NCBI GenBank assembly: GCA_021298395.1
Contig: JAJTFH010000008.1
Location: 35,868-99,867, forward strand
Direction: 5' to 3'
Length of the DNA stretch: 64,000 nt
Source: Gemmatimonadota bacterium
GTDB taxonomy: Bacteria; Gemmatimonadota; Gemmatimonadetes; Gemmatimonadales; Gemmatimonadaceae
Position numbers and translations under genes: made by a program. Position 1 is the stretch's first letter, and the number at the start of each line of letters is the position of its first letter. The notes under the pieces are model-generated. The model saw only the letters and a program-made list of their open reading frames with translations, was not told the DNA's origin and ran no database searches. This document shows positions 34,021 to 44,094 of this stretch, one piece after another.

Positions 34021-35399
34021 TCCCAGCCCCCCTGCCCCCCGAGACCTGGGTGGCCGAGGGAGCACGCGTCGCGGAACGGGTGACCGGGGTGAGCGCCGTC
34101 GTGGTCATCGGGCGCGAACCGGAGGTGACCGCCCTCGTCGCGCGCGGGATCGCCTCGGTCGCGAGCGCGGAGCGGGCCGTCGCCATCGCCGATCTGATCG
34201 GTGGCATCCCGGCGCTCACCGTCCCGCGTGAGGTGCCGGGGCTCCGCGAGTGCTTTCGCGATGGGGATCCCGTGTCGGACACCGCGCAGCCGTTGGAGGA
34301 CCTCCCGCAGGTCTTCATCCTCCCACAGGGCGCGGCGCGGCTCGACGCCTATGCGCTCGCCGGCCACCCGCGATGGGGCCCACTGATCGCGGGGTTCCGA
34401 CGCACGGAGGGGCTCCTGCTGATCGTCGCCCTCGCCGGCACCGATGGGCTCGACGCGTTGATCGGGATGACCGATGGGGCGGTCGCGGTCGATCTCCCCC
34501 CGGTGCTGCTGCGCCAGTGGCCGCTTGTGGCCACGGTCGATCGTCCGGAGGAGCTCCCGCCGATCGTGATGAGCGAAGCGGGGCGTACCCTGCTCGAGGA
34601 GCGTGCCCAGGCGGGCGTGGTCCTCCCGGTCGCCCCCCCGACACCGCCGACCGCGCCGACGCCGCGGTCGGCGGCCATCGCCGCGCTCCGTCGCCCGCGC
34701 ACCGCGGCGATGGTCGTCGGCGGCGTGACCCTGGCGACCCTCGGGGCGCTCTGGCTCTCACGCGGCCCCGGTCGCGCGCTGCTCGAGGCGCTCCGCGTGC
34801 CCGCCCCCACCGTGGCCACGGCCGACACCCTCGCCTGGGCCGACACCGCCGTCCGCGCCGACATCCCGATCGACACCATCACCCTCGGGGCCGTTGTCAA
34901 CCCTCAGGACTCGATCGGCGCCGCGGCGTTCACCGTCCAACTCGTAGCGGCGAACAGCGTGGCGGGTGCAAATTCCTCTCTCGTCCGGCGCGGTGGTTCC
35001 CCACTGCCAGCCGCGACGATCGCCCCGGTCCAGCTCGATGTGGATGGGCGGACGTGGTACCGCGCCCTCGTCGGTGCGTGGCAGGACCCGGCGGAGGCGG
35101 CGCGCTTCCTCGAGACCTTGCGACGCGACGGCACCGTGGACGCGGCGGCGGGGCGGGTCCTGCGCGCGCCGTATGCGTTGCAGCTCGCAGAAGGGATGGC
35201 TGTCACCGAGGTCCCCGCCGCGCTCGCGCGATGGTCCCGCCTTGGTATCGCGGCCTATGCGCTGGCGCAGGACGATGGACGGGTCCGCCTCCTGGCGGGT
35301 GCCTTCGAGACTCCAGACCAGGCGGCGGTGCTCGCGGTGTCGCTTCGCGATGCCGGGGTGCCCCCCGTCGTGGTCTTCCGATTCGGGAGAACGCTCTAA
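34017..35399 (+). CDS. Membrane protein with two SPOR-like repeats
   Basis: This 460-aa protein has an N-terminal cytoplasmic domain (about 1-200) that looks like a ParA/CpsD-type NTPase without a P-loop, one membrane helix (about 227-246, AAMVVGGVTLATLGALWL) and a periplasmic part with two SPOR-like units (about 300-385 and 390-460). It should link the cell interior with peptidoglycan. The GTG start overlaps the upstream SPOR lipoprotein, and smc starts directly after its TAA. The NTPase reading is only inference. Confidence 0.68.
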   Translation: MIPAPLPPETWVAEGARVAERVTGVSAVVVIGREPEVTALVARGIASVASAERAVAIADLIGGIPALTVPREVPGLRECFRDGDPVSDTAQPLEDLPQVFILPQGAARLDAYALAGHPRWGPLIAGFRRTEGLLLIVALAGTDGLDALIGMTDGAVAVDLPPVLLRQWPLVATVDRPEELPPIVMSEAGRTLLEERAQAGVVLPVAPPTPPTAPTPRSAAIAALRRPRTAAMVVGGVTLATLGALWLSRGPGRALLEALRVPAPTVATADTLAWADTAVRADIPIDTITLGAVVNPQDSIGAAAFTVQLVAANSVAGANSSLVRRGGSPLPAATIAPVQLDVDGRTWYRALVGAWQDPAEAARFLETLRRDGTVDAAAGRVLRAPYALQLAEGMAVTEVPAALARWSRLGIAAYALAQDDGRVRLLAGAFETPDQAAVLAVSLRDAGVPPVVVFRFGRTL

Positions 35400-38300
35400 G
35401 TGCGGTTGACCAAGCTCGAGTTGCACGGATTCAAGTCGTTCGCCGACCCCACGGTCCTCACCTTCGACCGCGGCGCCACGGCGATCGTGGGCCCCAATGG
35501 GTGCGGGAAGTCCAACGTCTCCGACGCCGTGCGCTGGGTGCTCGGCGAGCAGCGCGCGCGCCTGCTGCGCGGCGCCAAGATGGAGGAGGTCATCTTCCAG
35601 GGGTCGTCGGCGCGCCGCGCCGTGAACATCGCCGAGGTCTCGCTGCACTTCGAGAACGAGGAGGGGATCCTCCCCGTGCCGTTCAAGGAGGTGGTGATCA
35701 CCCGCCGCCTCTCCCGCTCGGGCGATAGCGACTACTTCCTGAATCGCGCCCCCTGCCGCCTGCGGGACATCCACGATCTCCTGCGCGGGACCGGGCTCGG
35801 CGCCGACACCGGCGTGGTGATCGAGAGCAAGATGATCGACCTCCTCCTCTCGGATCGCCCCGACGATCGGCGCGAGCTCTTCGAGGAGGCGGCGGGGGTG
35901 GGCCTCTACCGCGACCGCCGCCGCAGCACGGAGCGGCAGCTCGAGGCGACGTCCAACGACCTCACGCGCATCGACGACCTGATGGGCGAGGTGCAGACAC
36001 AGGTGCGGTCCCTGCTCCGCCAGCGGAAGCGCGCGGAGCGCCACGCCGAGATCACCACGCGGCGCTTCGCCGTGGAGCTCACCCTCGCCTCGCGCGAGAT
36101 GAGCGCCTGGCATGAGGAGCTCGCTGGGATCGAGTCGCGCCTGGGCGACTTGCGTGATGGCGTGCCGGCGACGCAGGAGCAGGTGCGCGTGGCCGAAGCG
36201 GCGCGCGATGCCGCGCATGCCGCGCGCGCGGCGGCAGAGACCACGCGACAGGAGCGTGCCACCGTCGCCGCGACCGCGCGACAGGCGGTGCTCGAACTGC
36301 AGCAACAGCTCGCCGTCGCCGAGGAGCGCCATCGCAACGCCCTCTCGCGCCGCGAGCGCACCGTCCAGGAGCGCGACGAGGGCGTCGCCTTCGGGGATCG
36401 GATGCGCGGGGAGTTCGAGGCCGCGCAGGCCGACGAGACGCAGTGCGCGGAGGCGCTCACCGCCGCCTCCGCGGTGTTGCAGGAGCGGATGGCGGCCGAG
36501 GAGCAGAGCCGCGCCGGGGTGACGGCGGCGCGCACCGCGGCCGACGAGGCCGACCGCGCGGTCCAGGGGCTGCGCGAGCAGGTGCGGCGCCTCGAGCTCG
36601 AGCGCGAGACGGCGGAGCGCGAGCTCGCCGAGGTCGCCCAGCGCACGGAGGCGCTCCGCGCCGAACATGAGGCGCTGAGCGCCCGCCTCGCGCTGGCCGA
36701 TCGTGAGCTGCAGGCCGCGGACGACGTGCTCGCCGGCGCGCGCGAACAGGCCGCTCTCGCCGAGAACGCGCTCGACCAGGCGCGCGCCACCGCGCGCACC
36801 GCGCGGGACCGTGAGACCGCGGCCCGCGCCGACGTGCGGCGCGTGGAGGAGGAGCATACCGCCCTCACCGGGCGCCTCGCCGCCCTCGAGGGATTGGAGC
36901 GCGAGCGCGTGGGGCTCGCCCCCGCCGCCGCCAAAGTCCTGCGCGAGCGGGAGCGATTCGGGAGCGAGGCGATCCTCGGTCCCCTCTCCGACTTCATCGG
37001 CGCCGACACCGCGGTCGCGGCGCAGGTCGAACGCTTCCTGGGCCCCACCGTGCACGCCGTCGTGGTGCGCGACCGCGCGGCCGCGGAAGCGATCCGCCGC
37101 TGGCATGCGGAGACCAATCCGGGGGCGCTCCTGCTCCTCCCCCTCGATACGCTCGCCGGGGCCGCCGATGTCGACCCCGAGGATCTCGGGTCGCGCGTGC
37201 GCTCCGAGGGCGCGGCGGGTCGCTGGGTGCGTGCCCTCCTCGGGCATGTGAAGGCCGTCGCTGACGGGAGCGCCTTCGTCGATGCGCGGGGGGCGATGTG
37301 GCTTCCCGCCAAGGAATCGGGCGCTGGCCCGCTCCGTCGCCGCGCCGAGCTCGAGGAGCTTCGCACGCAGCTCGGGAGCATCGAGACCCGTCGCGCCGCG
37401 GTGCAGGCTGCCGCGCAGCAGGTGCATGATGAGGTCGTCCAAGCGGAAGCGGCCGCGGCCGCGGCCGCCGATGCCACCGCCGCCGCACAGCAGGCCTCCG
37501 CGCAGGCCGCGCAGGTGCGCAACGAGCGGGATCGCGTGCGCGAGCGCGCGGCGCGTGAGCTCGCCGATGCCGTGGCCCTCGCCGAGAAGCTCGCCGGCCG
37601 GCACACCGAGCTCGGCGACCGCGTGACCGCTGGGATCGCCGCGCAGGACGAACTGGCGCAACGCCTGGTGGTCGCGGAACAGACCGCGGCCGCCGCGCGC
37701 ACCCTGCTCACCACCGCCGAGCGCGTGCAGGATGAGGCGCGTGAGGGACGCGCGGCGCAGCAGGTGGCGCATGCCCAGGCCGACGCGCGTCGCCAGGTGG
37801 CGACCGAACGACGCGAGCGGATCGATCGCGAGCGCCACACCGCCGCGCAGCGCCTCGCGATGCTCGAGCAGGAGCTCGCGACCCTCAGGCAGGAGGACGG
37901 CGCGCTCGAGGAGCAGATGACCGTCTGGCAGCACGAGATCGCGAGCCGCCGCGCGGTCCTGCAGGACGCGGAGGCGACCCTCGCCGCCGCCGAGGAGGGG
38001 GTGCGCCTCGCCGACACGACGCTCGCGGACGCGGAGCTCGCGCTGACGCAGGCGCGGCGCGACGCCGAGGAGGGGGCGCAGGCGCTCCACCTCGCGGAGC
38101 TCCGCTTCGCCGAGCTCTCGGGCAAGCGTGCCGCCATCAAGGAGCGGCTCGAGACCGAATGGCGTCGTCCGCTGGAGGAGCTCCTCGCGAGCTATGAGGC
38201 GGTGGAGCTCGAGGACGAGCCGCTCCGCGTCGAAGCCGATGAGCTGCGCCGTCAGCTCGAACAGCTCGGTCCGGTGAACCCGCTCGCCATCGAGGAGCAT

Positions 38301-38909
38301 GAGGAGGAGACCCGCCGCCTCGAGTTCCTCACCACACAGCGCGCCGACCTCACGGAGGCGCAGGCCAAGCTGCATGCAGCGATCAAGGAGATCGACGTCA
38401 CCGCCCGCGAGATGTTCCTGACGACCTTCGCCGAGGTGCGCACGCACTTCCGCGAGATCTTCATGACCCTCTTCGGCGGGGGCGAGTGCGACCTGCGCCT
38501 CGAGAATCCCGATGCCCCGCTCGACTGCGACATCGAGATCCACGCGAGCCCGCGCGGGAAGCGCACGCAACGCATCCACCTCCTCTCGAGCGGGGAACGC
38601 GCCCTCGTGGCCCTCTCCCTGCTCTTCGGCATCTTCCTCACGAAGCCGAGTCCGTTCTGCCTGCTCGACGAAGTCGACGCCCCGCTCGACGACCAGAACA
38701 TCGGGCGCTTCGTCAAGATGTTGAACCAGTTCAAGCAGCGGACGCAGTTCATCGTGATCACGCACAACCCGCGCACCACGACGGAGGCCGCCGACGCGGT
38801 CTACGGCGTGACGATGCAAGAGCCCGGGGTATCGTCGCTGGTGAGCGTGCGGATGCGTGGCCCCGCGGTCGACGCCGCGGAGCCCGCGGACGCGGCCCCG
38901 GTGGCCTGA
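35400..38909 (+). CDS. smc: Chromosome partition protein SMC
   Basis: SMC dimers with ScpA and ScpB organise and separate chromosomes. The 1169-aa protein has the Walker A loop GPNGCGKSN (about 31-39), two long coiled coils, a hinge (about 515-640, around LGPLSDFIGADTAVAAQVER) and the C-terminal signature LLSSGERALVALSL with Walker B FCLLDEVDAPLDD. The GTG start follows the upstream TAA with no gap. scpA and scpB are not in the window. Confidence 0.96.
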   Translation: MRLTKLELHGFKSFADPTVLTFDRGATAIVGPNGCGKSNVSDAVRWVLGEQRARLLRGAKMEEVIFQGSSARRAVNIAEVSLHFENEEGILPVPFKEVVITRRLSRSGDSDYFLNRAPCRLRDIHDLLRGTGLGADTGVVIESKMIDLLLSDRPDDRRELFEEAAGVGLYRDRRRSTERQLEATSNDLTRIDDLMGEVQTQVRSLLRQRKRAERHAEITTRRFAVELTLASREMSAWHEELAGIESRLGDLRDGVPATQEQVRVAEAARDAAHAARAAAETTRQERATVAATARQAVLELQQQLAVAEERHRNALSRRERTVQERDEGVAFGDRMRGEFEAAQADETQCAEALTAASAVLQERMAAEEQSRAGVTAARTAADEADRAVQGLREQVRRLELERETAERELAEVAQRTEALRAEHEALSARLALADRELQAADDVLAGAREQAALAENALDQARATARTARDRETAARADVRRVEEEHTALTGRLAALEGLERERVGLAPAAAKVLRERERFGSEAILGPLSDFIGADTAVAAQVERFLGPTVHAVVVRDRAAAEAIRRWHAETNPGALLLLPLDTLAGAADVDPEDLGSRVRSEGAAGRWVRALLGHVKAVADGSAFVDARGAMWLPAKESGAGPLRRRAELEELRTQLGSIETRRAAVQAAAQQVHDEVVQAEAAAAAAADATAAAQQASAQAAQVRNERDRVRERAARELADAVALAEKLAGRHTELGDRVTAGIAAQDELAQRLVVAEQTAAAARTLLTTAERVQDEAREGRAAQQVAHAQADARRQVATERRERIDRERHTAAQRLAMLEQELATLRQEDGALEEQMTVWQHEIASRRAVLQDAEATLAAAEEGVRLADTTLADAELALTQARRDAEEGAQALHLAELRFAELSGKRAAIKERLETEWRRPLEELLASYEAVELEDEPLRVEADELRRQLEQLGPVNPLAIEEHEEETRRLEFLTTQRADLTEAQAKLHAAIKEIDVTAREMFLTTFAEVRTHFREIFMTLFGGGECDLRLENPDAPLDCDIEIHASPRGKRTQRIHLLSSGERALVALSLLFGIFLTKPSPFCLLDEVDAPLDDQNIGRFVKMLNQFKQRTQFIVITHNPRTTTEAADAVYGVTMQEPGVSSLVSVRMRGPAVDAAEPADAAPVA

Positions 38910-38919
38910 GGCGCGACCG

Positions 38920-39966
38920 ATGCTGCTCGTCGTGATGCGCCCTGAGGCCTCGACCGACGACGTCGCGCGCGTCGCCGACCTCGTGCGTGAGCGCGGCCTC
39001 ACCCCGCAGGTGATGCCCGGCACCGCCCAGACGGCGATCGCCGTGATGGGCGTCGAAGGGCGCGCGGTGAGCGCGGCGCTCAAGGGGCTTGCCGGCGTCG
39101 CCGAGGTGATGCAGGTCGAGCAGCCCTACCGGAAGGCGGCGCGCTCGGCCCATCCCGAATCGACGATCGTCACCATCGCCCCAGGCGTGAGCGTCGGCGG
39201 CGAGGGCCCCGTCCCGGTGATCGCCGGTCCCTGCTCCGTCGAATCCGAGGCACAGATCGTGGCCGCGGCGCACGCCGTCCGTGCCGCCGGCGCCGTGGCG
39301 CTGCGCGGTGGGGCGTTCAAGCCACGCTCCTCCCCCTATTCCTTTCAAGGGCTCGGGGTCGAGGGGCTCAGACTCCTCGCCCTCGCCAAGCGCGAGACGG
39401 GACTCGCCATCGTCACCGAGGCGATGGATGAAGAAGGGGCGAAGCAGGTCGCCGAGATCGCCGACTGCATCCAGATCGGCGCACGGAACATGCAGAACTA
39501 CGCGCTCCTCAAGGCGGTGGGTCGCCTCGGCAAGCCGGTCCTCCTCAAGCGTGGCGCCGCCGCCACCATCGCCGACCTCCTCCTCTCTGCCGAGTACATC
39601 CTCGCCGAGGGGAACCCGCAGGTGATCCTCTGCGAGCGCGGGCTCCGCAGCTTCGACGCAACGGTCCGGCATCTCTTCGACCTCACCGCGATCCCGGTGG
39701 TGCATCAGGTCTCGCATCTGCCGATCATCGCCGATCCGAGCCATGGGACCGGTCGCCGCGACCTCGTCCTCCCGATGGCGCGCGCGGCGCTGGCCGCCGG
39801 CGCGGACGGCCTGATCATCGAGGTGCACCCCGAGCCCGATCGCGCGATGTCGGATGGCGCCCAGTCACAGACCCCCGCGCAGTTCGAGGAGACGATGCGG
39901 CAGCTGCGCGGGATCGCCTCGGTCCTCGGCCGAGACCTCGCGACGCTCCGGACACGCGCCGCGTGA
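38920..39966 (+). CDS. aroF: 3-deoxy-7-phosphoheptulonate synthase (type I-beta)
   Basis: This enzyme joins phosphoenolpyruvate and erythrose 4-phosphate in the first step of aromatic amino acid synthesis. The 348-aa protein has an N-terminal ferredoxin-like regulatory domain ([17 protein letters not shown]), as in Thermotoga-type enzymes that are inhibited by Tyr or Phe. It then has the catalytic barrel with [33 protein letters not shown] and [11 protein letters not shown] chose the ATG at 38920, 10 nt after the smc stop. Its TGA overlaps the lolA start. Confidence 0.95.
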   Translation: MLLVVMRPEASTDDVARVADLVRERGLTPQVMPGTAQTAIAVMGVEGRAVSAALKGLAGVAEVMQVEQPYRKAARSAHPESTIVTIAPGVSVGGEGPVPVIAGPCSVESEAQIVAAAHAVRAAGAVALRGGAFKPRSSPYSFQGLGVEGLRLLALAKRETGLAIVTEAMDEEGAKQVAEIADCIQIGARNMQNYALLKAVGRLGKPVLLKRGAAATIADLLLSAEYILAEGNPQVILCERGLRSFDATVRHLFDLTAIPVVHQVSHLPIIADPSHGTGRRDLVLPMARAALAAGADGLIIEVHPEPDRAMSDGAQSQTPAQFEETMRQLRGIASVLGRDLATLRTRAA

Positions 39967-40655
39967 TCCGCGCGCTGGCGCTGGCGCTGACCCTGCTCCT
40001 CGGGGCGCCAGCGCTCGCCCAATCACCCACTGCTCGCGACTCGGTGGCCCGCGGGCTCGTCGAACGCGCCGCCGCGACGGCGCGCCGGGCGGAGCCGATG
40101 CGTGCCGACCTCACGCAGGTCCTCACCAATCCGCGCGCCGGCACGATGCTCGTCTCGCGCGGGGAGTTCTTCCAGCAGGGCCCGACGCGCTTCGCCTTTC
40201 GCTTCTCGGAGCCCGCCGAGGATCGCATCGTCGCTGACGGCCGTGCGATCTGGCTCTATCTCCCGAGCACGATGAAGGGGCAGGTGCTGAAGCTCCCGGC
40301 GGTCGCCGGTGCCGGGCTGGACCTCATCGGCACCCTGCTCCGCAATCCCGCGGCGCGCGCTGTGATCACCGGCCTCGGGGACACGACCGCCGAGGGTCGA
40401 CGTCTCACGCGTGTCTCCTTGCTGCCCACGAGCACCGCTCCCTTCACACGGGCGGAGCTCTGGCTCGATCCGCGCACCGCGGAGATCGCCGTCGCCGAAT
40501 TCCAGGAACCGAGCGGACTCCTCCGGCGCATCACGCTCTCACGGATCCGTCGCGGGGGTCGTCTCCCCTCCGATGCCTTCGTCTTCACCCCACCGCCGGG
40601 GGTCCGCGTGGTGGATCAGGCGGCGCTGATGGGTGGGATGGTCCCGCCCCGCTGA
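39963..40655 (+). CDS. lolA: LolA-like outer-membrane lipoprotein carrier
   Basis: LolA carries lipoproteins across the periplasm from LolCDE to the outer membrane. The 230-aa protein has a signal peptide ending ALAQ and the LolA pattern [47 protein letters not shown] and a C-terminal strand region. Sequence similarity in this family is weak, so a related sigma-E-regulator or LolA-like role is possible. The GTG start overlaps the aroF stop as GTGA. Its stop is 1 nt from the convergent ctp stop. Confidence 0.78.
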   Translation: MIRALALALTLLLGAPALAQSPTARDSVARGLVERAAATARRAEPMRADLTQVLTNPRAGTMLVSRGEFFQQGPTRFAFRFSEPAEDRIVADGRAIWLYLPSTMKGQVLKLPAVAGAGLDLIGTLLRNPAARAVITGLGDTTAEGRRLTRVSLLPTSTAPFTRAELWLDPRTAEIAVAEFQEPSGLLRRITLSRIRRGGRLPSDAFVFTPPPGVRVVDQAALMGGMVPPR

Positions 40656-40656
40656 G

Positions 40657-42210
40657 TCACTCGGCGGCGAAGACGTCGCCGATGGCACGGGCACGCCGCA
40701 GGGCGGTCGTCGCGCGCTGTACGAGGGGATCGCTCCGCACCGCCCAGCGCATCCCGTACGGCGCCCCGAACGCCGCCCGCACGACCTCCGAGGCGATCAT
40801 GCGATCGATCCACGCGCTCGCCTCGTCGACGAGATCGGGGGCGATCGTGAGCCCCGCGCGACGTCCGGCAGCGATCACGCGCTCGCGCCACGCCGGCACC
40901 CCACGCACGAGCGAATCACGCGCGGCACCTTCCCGTACGAGCTGGGCCGCGACCGCGCGCACCACGGTGCGCCAGGCGCCCCCCTGCGTGCCGAGCGTGG
41001 CGAGGAATCGACGCTCGGCGCCGAGCGCGGCGGTGTCACCCATCGTGACATCAGGGACGATCCCGCCCCCGCCGAGGATCGTGCGTCCCGCATCGGTCCG
41101 GAACCGCGGACGCGCCGTGTCCGCCTCCGCGAGTCGTGCCTCATCCACCGAGGCATACTGGATGCTTCGCCCGATCGGCGTGACCCATCGGGCGTTCGTG
41201 AGCGAGAGCGCCGCCCCATCCTCGAGTTCGTAGATCGCCTGGGCGCTCCCCTTGCCGTAGGTCGGGAGGCCGAGCACGAGGGCACGGTCATGATCCTGTA
41301 GCGCCCCCGCCACGATCTCCGCGGCACTCGCCGTGAGCGGATTCACCAGCACGGTCATCGGGAGATCGGGCCACTTTTGGGCGGTGGAATCCACATAGGT
41401 CGCGCTCACCCCGGCCGACCGACCCGTGATCTGGACGATCCGCTGCATGGGATCGAGGAAGAGATCGGCGACGCGTACCCCCTGGAGGAGCAGCCCACCG
41501 GGATTCCCTCGGAGGTCGAGGATCAGCGCACGCGCGCCGGCCGTTCGCAGCGAGTCGACCGTGCGCACGAGCTCGCGGTCGGTGGAGTCGCTGAAGGCGG
41601 TGAGCGCGAGATAGCCGAGCCCACCCTCCAGCACCATGGCACGCGCGACCGTGCTCACGCGGATCTCCGCGCGCTCGAGGGTCACGGTCATCGACGCGGC
41701 GCCGCCTCGGTCCACCTGCACACGGACCGAGGTGCCGGCCGGGCCGCGCAACGCATTCCCCGCCTCGGCGATCGTCCACCCCTGGGTGGACCGTCCATCG
41801 ATGGCCGTGAGGCGATCCCCGGCGACGAGCCCCGACCGTTCGGCCGGCGAGCCGGGTCGGGCCATGACCACCGTCACCCATCCCTCGAGGAGATCGACCT
41901 GGAGCCCGACCCCGGGATAGGAGTTCGTCACCGCCTGTTCGAGACGCGCGCGACGCTCCGGCGGGAGATACGCCGAGTTGGGATCCCCGAGCTCGCCGAT
42001 GAGCCCCTGCATCGCGAGCTGCCAGAGTCGATCCTCCGCCACCTCGTCGACATACGAGAGGCGGACGCGCTGCATCACCTGATCGAGGAGGCGCGCCCCG
42101 TCGCGCGCTGAGGTGTCGCGCCCACTCACCGCCTCTTGCAGGAAGCGCCCGGCACCCCAGAGCCCGGCACAGACGAGCCCGATCAGCAGCAGCCCACGGT
42201 AGCGACTCAC
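40657..42210 (-). CDS. ctpA: Carboxy-terminal processing protease (S41)
   Basis: This 517-aa periplasmic serine protease has an N-terminal membrane anchor (RGLLLIGLVCAGLWGA), a PDZ domain (about 95-185, starting YPGVGLQVDL) and an S41 catalytic domain with Ser295 in PLTASAAEIV and Lys320 in TYGKGSAQ, at the usual 25-residue spacing. It trims or degrades envelope proteins at their C-termini. It is the last gene of the coupled rpmE-prfA-prmC-ylbF-tmk run, starting with a GTG that overlaps the tmk stop. Confidence 0.93.
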   Translation of the reverse strand: MSRYRGLLLIGLVCAGLWGAGRFLQEAVSGRDTSARDGARLLDQVMQRVRLSYVDEVAEDRLWQLAMQGLIGELGDPNSAYLPPERRARLEQAVTNSYPGVGLQVDLLEGWVTVVMARPGSPAERSGLVAGDRLTAIDGRSTQGWTIAEAGNALRGPAGTSVRVQVDRGGAASMTVTLERAEIRVSTVARAMVLEGGLGYLALTAFSDSTDRELVRTVDSLRTAGARALILDLRGNPGGLLLQGVRVADLFLDPMQRIVQITGRSAGVSATYVDSTAQKWPDLPMTVLVNPLTASAAEIVAGALQDHDRALVLGLPTYGKGSAQAIYELEDGAALSLTNARWVTPIGRSIQYASVDEARLAEADTARPRFRTDAGRTILGGGGIVPDVTMGDTAALGAERRFLATLGTQGGAWRTVVRAVAAQLVREGAARDSLVRGVPAWRERVIAAGRRAGLTIAPDLVDEASAWIDRMIASEVVRAAFGAPYGMRWAVRSDPLVQRATTALRRARAIGDVFAAE

Positions 42211-42887
42211 GCCGGTGCTCCGAGGGCGTGGGCGAGCGCAGGGAACCTGGCGATCACGGCCTCACGCATGCGCCCCGCCACCATCGCCTCGTCACCGGTG
42301 CCGTCGATCGCGACGATCGGCCCGCACTCGGGATGCGTCGCTTGCCACGCGGCGGTGCTGAACATCGTGAAGGCGGAGGCGACGCGCGCATGAAACGCGG
42401 CCTCGCTCCGCTCGATGCGATCGGTCGCCCCGCGTGCGCCGGCGCGCGCCAACCCCGTCGCCGGATCCATCATGAAGAGCAGGGTGAGATCGGGGACGAG
42501 TCCATCGGTCGCCAGCGCGTTGGCGGCCCGCACCGGTTCCTCCGGCAACCCGCGCCCATGGATCTGATAGGCGTAGGTCGAGAGGAGGAACCGATCGAGG
42601 AGGACGATCTCGCCACGCGCGAGCGCCGGGTGGAGCTCCGAGGCGACGAGCTGCGCGCGGGAGGCGACGAAGAGCGCGGCCTCGGCGCGCGGGGTCACCG
42701 CATGATCGGCATGGAGCAGCAGCTCACGGATGCGATCGCCGAGCGGGGTGCCCCCGGGCTCGCGGAAGGTGCGATGCGGCACCTGCGCGGTGCCGAGCGC
42801 GGTGGCGAGCCGACGGAGCTGGGTCGACTTCCCCGCCCCCTCGCCCCCTTCGAAGACGATGAGCTGTCCGCGCCCCACCGAGGTCAC
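42207..42887 (-). CDS. tmk: Thymidylate kinase
   Basis: Tmk converts dTMP to dTDP with ATP. The 226-aa protein has the P-loop FEGGEGAGKST (about 12-22), REPGGTPLGD, the DRFLLSTYAYQ segment and a lid region with Arg (GATDRIERSEAAFH). I chose the GTG at 42887 since it overlaps the ylbF stop as GTGA and gives the family length; an in-frame start at 42941 would lie inside ylbF. Confidence 0.94.
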   Translation of the reverse strand: MTSVGRGQLIVFEGGEGAGKSTQLRRLATALGTAQVPHRTFREPGGTPLGDRIRELLLHADHAVTPRAEAALFVASRAQLVASELHPALARGEIVLLDRFLLSTYAYQIHGRGLPEEPVRAANALATDGLVPDLTLLFMMDPATGLARAGARGATDRIERSEAAFHARVASAFTMFSTAAWQATHPECGPIVAIDGTGDEAMVAGRMREAVIARFPALAHALGAPA

Positions 42888-43240
42888 CCGAGGGTGATGA
42901 TCGAGCTGGTGGCGCCCTTCTTGATCCCCTCGAGGATCCACTGGTTCACCTGCACCATCACCTTGTCGAAGTTCTCGTTCGCGGTGAGGACGCGCTGATA
43001 GAGCATGCTCCCCTGCACGGTCGTGAGGAGCCGATCGAGTTCCTGCTCCATCTCGGTGGTGGGCTGCTCCCCCTGCTGCAGCATCCGCTGCGCGTCGGTG
43101 CGGAGCTGATCCATCCGCTGGAGCGCGCCCAGCAGCGCCTTGTCCTCCTGGAGCGACTCGTTCGCGCGCTTCACCGCCTGATATTCGGGGCTCTGGCCGA
43201 TCAATCGCCCGAGGTCACTCGCCTTTTCGCTCAGCATCAC
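42884..43240 (-). CDS. YlbF/YmcA family protein
   Basis: This 118-aa helical protein fits the Com_YlbF family (EKASDLGRLIGQSPEYQAVK, then NESLQEDKALLGALQRMDQL). In Bacillus such proteins form the YlbF-YmcA-YaaT complex that acts with RNase Y on mRNA processing. Whether it does so here is unknown. It starts with GTG at 43240 (overlapping prmC as GTGA) or the ATG right after it at 43237. It sits between prmC and tmk. Confidence 0.75.
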   Translation of the reverse strand: MMLSEKASDLGRLIGQSPEYQAVKRANESLQEDKALLGALQRMDQLRTDAQRMLQQGEQPTTEMEQELDRLLTTVQGSMLYQRVLTANENFDKVMVQVNQWILEGIKKGATSSIITLG

Positions 43241-44094
43241 CGCTCCTGTCGGCGGGCGACCACGAAGCGCGGGCGCCCGGTGAGATCCATCCGTACCTCG
43301 ACCGCCGCGAATCGGGGGTCGCCCTCCACCGCCTCGCGCGCGAGCGTCGCCCGCCGCGCGTCGATCTCCATCGCCAGCAACCCACCGGGCACCAAGACCT
43401 CCGCCGCCTGCGGCACCAGGGCGCGGATCAGGGCCATCCCGTCGTCCGCCGCGAAGAGCGCCAGATGCGGCTCCCAGTCGCGCACGAGCACCGGCAACGC
43501 CGATGCCTCCGACAGGGAAATATAGGGTGGGTTCGAGACGACCACGTCGACGCGCTGGTCCATCACCGGGGCCAGCAGATCCCCCTCATGCCACCGGAGC
43601 CGGTCACGCCGATCCTCGGGGATCGCGGCGAGGTTCGCCTGCGCCACCGCGAGCGCCTCTGCCGACCGATCGATGGCATGCACCTCGTCGAAGGCCCCCT
43701 CCGCGGCGAGGGCGAGGGCGATCGCCCCTGAGCCCGTCCCCACGTCGACCACGCGTCCTCGCCCCCCCTGCTGCGCGGCGAGGACGAGGTCCACGAGGAG
43801 TTCGGTCTCCGGCCGCGGGATCAGCACCCGGCGGTCGACCGCGAGGGTGAGATGCCGGAAGGGGGCGCGCCCCACCGCGTACGGGAGGGGCATCCCCTCA
43901 CGTCGCCGCGCGACCACCTCCTCGATCCGCGCGACCGTCGCCGCATCGAGCGCCTCCTCGCGGTGCGCCGAGGGCCAGAAGCGCGGCTGATCGAGCACCG
44001 CCGCGACCAGGTCACGTGCCTCGGCGCGGGCCGGGGGGACCCCCGGGGCGACCAACGCCTCCGCGATCCGATCGACGAGCTCGCCGACCGTCAC
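43237..44094 (-). CDS. prmC: Release factor glutamine methyltransferase
   Basis: PrmC methylates the Gln of the GGQ motif of release factors RF1 and RF2 using S-adenosylmethionine. The 285-aa protein has an N-terminal helical domain, the SAM motif DVGTGSG (117-123) and the substrate-glutamine motif NPPY (188-191). It follows its substrate gene prfA, with a GTGA overlap, which is the usual pairing. Confidence 0.95.
   Translation of the reverse strand: MTVGELVDRIAEALVAPGVPPARAEARDLVAAVLDQPRFWPSAHREEALDAATVARIEEVVARRREGMPLPYAVGRAPFRHLTLAVDRRVLIPRPETELLVDLVLAAQQGGRGRVVDVGTGSGAIALALAAEGAFDEVHAIDRSAEALAVAQANLAAIPEDRRDRLRWHEGDLLAPVMDQRVDVVVSNPPYISLSEASALPVLVRDWEPHLALFAADDGMALIRALVPQAAEVLVPGGLLAMEIDARRATLAREAVEGDPRFAAVEVRMDLTGRPRFVVARRQER

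Noticed and set aside
34758..39083. Very long open frame on the minus strand across smc (over 1,400 codons)
   Set aside because: It is antisense to a clear SMC gene with all motifs, has low-complexity Arg/Leu/Gly composition and is typical of high-GC codon shadowing.
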